From Phoronis ovalis (lineage: Eukaryota > Phoronida > Phoronidae), in the NCBI GenBank assembly GCA_028565635.1, contig JAOXYB010064034.1:1-10404 (forward strand): a DNA stretch of 10,404 nt, read 5' to 3'. Positions within the stretch are counted from its first letter, which is position 1, and each line of letters opens with the position of its first letter. Under the pieces are notes generated by a model. The model worked only from the letters and a program-made list of their open reading frames with translations, was not told the DNA's origin and did no database searches. The translations under genes and the position numbers were made by a program. Positions 7,662 to 10,404 of the stretch are shown here, one piece after another.

Positions 7662-7790
7662 AATTTCCCCGCCAATTTCAAAGGAACTGGTATTGAAAAT
7701 TGGCGGGGAAATTTCAATTCTACCATTTTCAATACCAGTTTTCCCGCCAATTTCAAAGAAACTGGTATTGAAAAGGGGTAGAATTGAAAT
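7662..7790. repeat. Compound foldback with nested inverted and direct repeats
   Basis: AATTTCCCCGCCAATTTCA (7662-7680) is inverted at 7694-7713 with one extra A. Starting at 7711, a 31-nt arm (7711-7741) is inverted at 7759-7790 with one small difference (A versus CC, or GG on the top strand). The block CCGCCAATTTCAAAG-AACTGGTATTGAAAA occurs twice as a direct repeat (7669-7699 and 7744-7774). Adjacent hairpins thus share arms, so strand exchange between alternative cruciforms is possible. It resembles a MITE or foldback that has partly duplicated. It lies about 0.8 kb upstream of gene B. Confidence 0.85.
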
Positions 7791-8574
7791 AAAATATATA
7801 AAAAGAGGATAAAAATCTTATATTAAAAAAGATCCAGATTTACCCAATCCTGTATAAAAAGGGGGGAAGGCAGAGGAGCATCCCAATTAAAAATATTACA
7901 CCGGGTTTTGCTGGTTGGATTTTAACTAATTTATTCTTCTGTATTAAAAGAAATATATTTTAAAAGCCTTCAACTATCTGATAAAACCGTGACATTGGTA
8001 AATGTGATACTATTCGTTTTTACTTTCAATAAAAGTTTTATCAGGAAACCAATTTCTATGAAATTTGGAAAATATAACTCCCTTGACTTAGTCTCTAACA
8101 CACACTATATATCTCCTTGTTGCATATAGGGATAGAAATTTATATAGGGGTCTAAACTTATATATATATAAACTCAATTTGGTAGTATTTAACTACTGCA
8201 TGGTTTAAAGAAAATTTAAAATAACACATTTAAACCAAAAAAAAAAATACAACAAGAGTCTAAACTCGCTAGAAAATGTATCGACCGATCAGAAATGGTC
8301 CGAAACTGACAAAATGTATCTGATTTCATTTCTGCTCAACTATGCAGTAGCCTGCAACAACTTTGCATTAATAATCGGGGAAAGACAAAACTTAAATTTC
8401 AGCTGTAACTGGTAGTATATAAGGTTTATCGCATAACGTGATGTGTGTTGAATTAAAAAAAATAACAATTAAGTTTGATTTTATGTAGCGTTATTATGTT
8501 TAAAGAAGCATGGTATTTGTGACTAATTTTATGGCAACTACGAGTGCAAGGGCATGTTTCAAATTGTAAAACAC
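7791..8574. other. AT-rich stretch upstream of gene B, no supported gene
   Basis: Low-complexity AT-rich DNA with a TATATATATATA run (about 8160-8170), several A or T runs and no convincing frame. A minus-strand frame at 8453-8653 overlaps gene B antisense and has no recognisable features. The region may be an intron leading to the acceptor at 8575-8580. Confidence 0.4.
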
Positions 8575-8580
8575 TTTCAG
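8575..8580 (+). other. Splice acceptor before gene B
   Basis: TTTCAG after AAACAC gives an acceptor-like site 34 nt before the gene B ATG. The polypyrimidine tract is short, so it is weaker than those of genes A and C. Its position matches the pattern of the other two genes. Confidence 0.38.
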
Positions 8581-8614
8581 GTATATAATTCAATGGCAGC
8601 TCGTGGGCAACAAC

Positions 8615-8809
8615 ATGTTTAGCAATAAACCTTATGATTGGACTACTATGCAAAAGCCAGTTACTACAAACTCAACGTATGGAAGCTTCTACAGAATTAA
8701 AAGGATTACGAAGATTAACAAAAAAGGTCGCAAAATATCATACGATCTATATCTAACCAACTCAGCTCACGCCAAATTTCCTCACATGTATTACAAAAAG
8801 CCGTCTTAA
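8615..8809 (+). CDS. Gene B: short member of the W-QRP-TTN-TYG-FY family
   Basis: A 64-residue basic protein. ATG at 8615 is preferred over the in-frame GTG at 8603, because it puts Y7-D8-W9, Q13-K14-P15, T17-T18-N19, T21-Y22-G23 and F25-Y26 at exactly the same residue numbers as in genes A and C. The middle is Lys/Arg-rich (28-40). The second family block appears as FPHMYYKK at 55-62. No signal peptide, membrane segment or known domain is seen. The frame is also open upstream across the putative acceptor to a stop at 8567-8569, so an upstream coding exon is not strictly excluded. The stop overlaps an AATAAA. Gene C starts only 435 nt further on. Function is unknown. The domain is as short as the whole protein, so it may act as a small structural or binding peptide (inference). 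Confidence 0.6.
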   Translation: MFSNKPYDWTTMQKPVTTNSTYGSFYRIKRITKINKKGRKISYDLYLTNSAHAKFPHMYYKKPS

Positions 8810-8813
8810 TAAA
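8808..8813 (+). terminator. AATAAA overlapping the gene B stop codon
   Basis: The TAA stop at 8807-8809 overlaps an AATAAA. If used, the 3' UTR would be only about 20 nt. No better signal is evident in the next 150 nt, so either this is used or the transcript runs into the gene C region. Confidence 0.3.
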
Positions 8814-9190
8814 AGGTAGAAACTACCATTAGAACATTTACTCGAGAACTGGAAGTAAACATTCATGCAAGCCAGGTAAAACAGACTATAATTAAATAAG
8901 ACATTACGATTTTATTCCATGGAACAATCCCGAAGAATCCCTGGGAGCATATTGTTCTGTGAACAGTCCCATGGTGACAGAGTAATTTTGTCTGCTGCAA
9001 AACTTTACAATCAGGTCAATTTTCTCTCCTTTCCTCAGGTGTGTGGAATTGACCACGTGGCGTTATGATCACATTGTATTGAGCCCTGTCAGTCGGCACT
9101 GTAGCTATCTATTCAACGAAAGATGTATTGTTATAGTCACTGAACTTGAAAGTACGAGTAATTTGTAACTGTTAATATATTCAATTTATA
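8814..9190. other. Spacer between genes B and C
   Basis: No gene. It contains a strong polypyrimidine-AG (TCTCTCCTTTCCTCAG, ending at about 9040) followed by GTGTGTGG and an E-box CACGTG at about 9054. The acceptor-like site could define a small noncoding leader exon for gene C. Confidence 0.35.
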
Positions 9191-9200
9191 CTTTTTTCAG
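9191..9200 (+). other. Splice acceptor before gene C
   Basis: CTTTTTTCAG is a near-ideal acceptor 43 nt before the gene C ATG. An in-frame TAA at 9232-9234 between acceptor and ATG shows that the start of this exon is untranslated, as in gene A. Confidence 0.6.
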
Positions 9201-9243
9201 TTCAAAACAGCAGAACATCTTTTGTGGACATTAAGACAAGATT

Positions 9244-9429
9244 ATGAGAACAGAAGATATATTCGAATGGACAAAGAATCAAAGGCCAGTGACTACGAAC
9301 GAAACATATGGAAGTTTCTACAAGCCCCACAACAAAGCTAGAACTGTTGGAGTACATGCACATGTACCCTGCTCAACCTGCCCAAATGTTCATTACAAAA
9401 CAAAAAAAATTGTAAGAAATTTAAAATAA
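9244..9429 (+). CDS. Gene C: short member of the W-QRP-TTN-TYG-FY family
   Basis: A 61-residue basic protein starting at the first ATG after the acceptor and an in-frame stop (9232). It carries F7-E8-W9, Q13-R14-P15, T17-T18-N19, T21-Y22-G23 and F25-Y26-K27 in the same register as genes A and B. The second block VPCSTCPNVHYK (41-52) has three elements also found in gene A (VPC, CPN and an aromatic) and ends with Lys-rich residues. Of the 11 identical residues from R14 to K27 shared with gene A, seven are encoded by different synonymous codons, which indicates selection on the protein. No known domain, signal peptide or membrane helix is seen. Cys43 and Cys46 could make a pair, but this is not conserved in gene B. 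A donor-like GTAAGA lies at 9412-9417 near the 3' end. Confidence 0.64.
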   Translation: MRTEDIFEWTKNQRPVTTNETYGSFYKPHNKARTVGVHAHVPCSTCPNVHYKTKKIVRNLK

Positions 9430-9587
9430 CTCACTAGTAGCTATTGGTCAAAACATCTATATAATATGGGTTGCCCGGATAATTTTTTATTTTGGTAATT
9501 TTTTTAATTAAAATAGCGTATTGACCATTTGTTTTTGCAACTCGACTGCAACTTGGTCCACCCTAATATAAATGTCAGTATGTATAA

Positions 9588-9593
9588 AATAAA
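9588..9593 (+). terminator. Candidate poly(A) signal for gene C
   Basis: AATAAA lies about 160 nt after the gene C stop, within an A-rich stretch. The downstream GT-rich element is not obvious, so the call is tentative. Confidence 0.35.
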
Positions 9594-9988
9594 AAAATAT
9601 GAAAACCTAGTTGAAAATTATTGCTTGGGCACTTCAGAAACTGTTACGACTGGACACAATAGACTAAAACATCAAAACGGATCCGTTTAGCAGATCACGA
9701 CACGAATCTAGTGCCAGTATATGGAGACCAGAAAAATTGTAAGAGTTTATATAATCTTTCTGTTCAATTAACACTGAACACATCAGCATAATGTTGTCAA
9801 TGGTGGCGGAAAGGAGTAGACTGCATGATTTGAAAAACACAATGACGAGTTGTATATGCATCTGGAGGATGGTTTTTGAAAATAAACTCCGTTAAATTCA
9901 GTATTTATTCACATAAATATATTTTTTGATACTTTCCTTTTCCATATCTTCACCGACGGGGATTAGGGACTGGTCAGAAATTACCACA
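9594..9988. other. Intergenic stretch after gene C
   Basis: No supported gene. A 65-codon minus-strand frame (9664-9861) has a hydrophobic start but no recognisable feature. An AATAAA occurs near 9880 in plus orientation. Confidence 0.4.
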
Positions 9989-10101
9989 GGGGGGGGTTGG
10001 TGCAAACAGGGGGGGGGGCACGAATTTTTGTGCAAGGCAAAAGGGGGGTTCATGAATTTTTGTGCACCACGAAAGGGGGGGGGTTGTAATTTTTTGCGCA
10101 G
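9989..10101. repeat. G-tract tandem repeat, period about 33 nt
   Basis: Four G runs of 8, 10, 6 and 9 bases (9989-9996, 10009-10018, 10043-10048, 10075-10083) alternate with near copies of CATGAATTTTTGTGCA (10019-10034, 10051-10066 and a degenerate copy at about 10085-10101). The first unit is short. The top strand could form a long-loop G-quadruplex. The period and the AT-rich spacer suggest a minisatellite derived from a dispersed repeat. Both strands are open for 60-100 codons across it only because the repeat lacks stops. Confidence 0.72.
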
Positions 10102-10142
10102 TGATTCTTGAAAAATACCTTTCTTAATTTTCAAACTAGCAG

Positions 10143-10404
10143 GAAAAGAGAGGATCCCTAAACAAGAAAATAAAACAAGCAAACATAGCAGCAAGTCAAC
10201 TTAATACCAAGTTACCCAGCAACTTAGAGAAATCAAAGAGTATGAATGACAGTTCAGATGAAAATGATAGTGACAGTGGTGAAGATGTAGTTGTAGCTGA
10301 AATAGGTAGTAGTTTTAGAGTGATTCGGAGTCTGAAGACAAAGATTAATAGCCAATCCTGTGAAAACACATTCTGGACGTATAGTGCGAAGCAAACAATT
10401 CTTT
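10143..10404 (+). CDS. Probable coding exon, truncated by the window end
   Basis: After a stop at 10137-10139 this frame is open to the window end, about 87 codons. A T-rich tract followed by CTAG/CAG (about 10120-10142) is acceptor-like, so an internal exon starting near 10143 is plausible. Alternatively translation starts at ATG 10242, giving at least 54 residues. From 10242 the translation is Ser/Asp/Glu-rich (NDSSDENDSDSGED) and then turns hydrophobic and basic (VVVAEIG, RVIRSLKTK), which looks like a real nuclear or cytoplasmic protein region with phosphorylatable acidic serines. The part before 10242 is Lys/Asn/Gln-rich. Family unknown. Confidence 0.42.

Noticed and set aside
8453-8653. 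66-codon minus-strand frame
   Set aside because: It overlaps the start of gene B antisense and has no features.
9664-9861. 65-codon minus-strand frame with hydrophobic start
   Set aside because: Short, unsupported by any motif and lacking transcript context.
9898-10194. 98-codon minus-strand and 61-codon plus-strand frames through the G-tract repeat
   Set aside because: Both are open because the repeat unit lacks stops. The Pro-rich (minus) and Gly-rich (plus) translations are repeat artefacts, although the minus-strand flank could be a relic of a coding repeat element.

Overview
The window looks like nuclear DNA of a marine invertebrate, most likely a mollusc (possibly a bivalve). It is strongly AT-rich, has few and short open frames, polypyrimidine-AG splice acceptors, AATAAA signals, hairpin-forming foldback repeats and a decayed non-LTR retrotransposon. 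Nothing in it looks prokaryotic. The species call is inference from general character, not from a diagnostic gene.

Layout. 1-293: probable 3' end of an unidentified plus-strand gene (last exon 204-293). 294 to about 1830: likely its long AT-rich 3' UTR, ending at paired AATAAA signals at 1796-1811. 1840-4370: gene-poor DNA with TTTAGGGT-type degenerate repeats (about 2048-2290) and a 24-bp perfect foldback at 4021-4109. 4377-5377: gene A, 274 codons in one exon. 5462-5700: degenerate repeat of about 33 nt. 5955-6074: second foldback, directly abutting the poly(A) tail of a minus-strand LINE fragment (6077 to about 6960). 7662-7790: compound foldback with nested and direct repeats. 8581-8813: gene B, 64 codons. 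9201-9593: gene C, 61 codons. 9989-10101: G-tract tandem repeat. 10143-10404: open frame running off the window, probably an internal or first coding exon of another gene.

The main result is that genes A, B and C form a tandem family on the plus strand. All three start with the same short block in exactly the same register from their ATG: W9, Q13, P15, T17-T18-N19, T21-Y22-G23, F25-Y26. Codon differences within the block are largely synonymous, so it is kept at protein level. All three have a splice-acceptor-like sequence 25-43 nt before the ATG, implying a noncoding leader exon or an alternative-last-exon arrangement. A weaker second block, [C/F]P[N/H] followed by aromatic residues, lies near residues 46-60. 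Gene A adds a C-terminal extension of about 210 residues with an acidic Ser-rich stretch and a basic cluster. I do not recognise the family. Small Trp/Tyr/Thr-rich proteins of this type include ciliary microtubule-inner proteins, but that link is speculative.

Almost everything else is intergenic and shaped by foldback elements, tandem repeats and one dead retrotransposon, most of which lies in the 3.4 kb between genes A and B.
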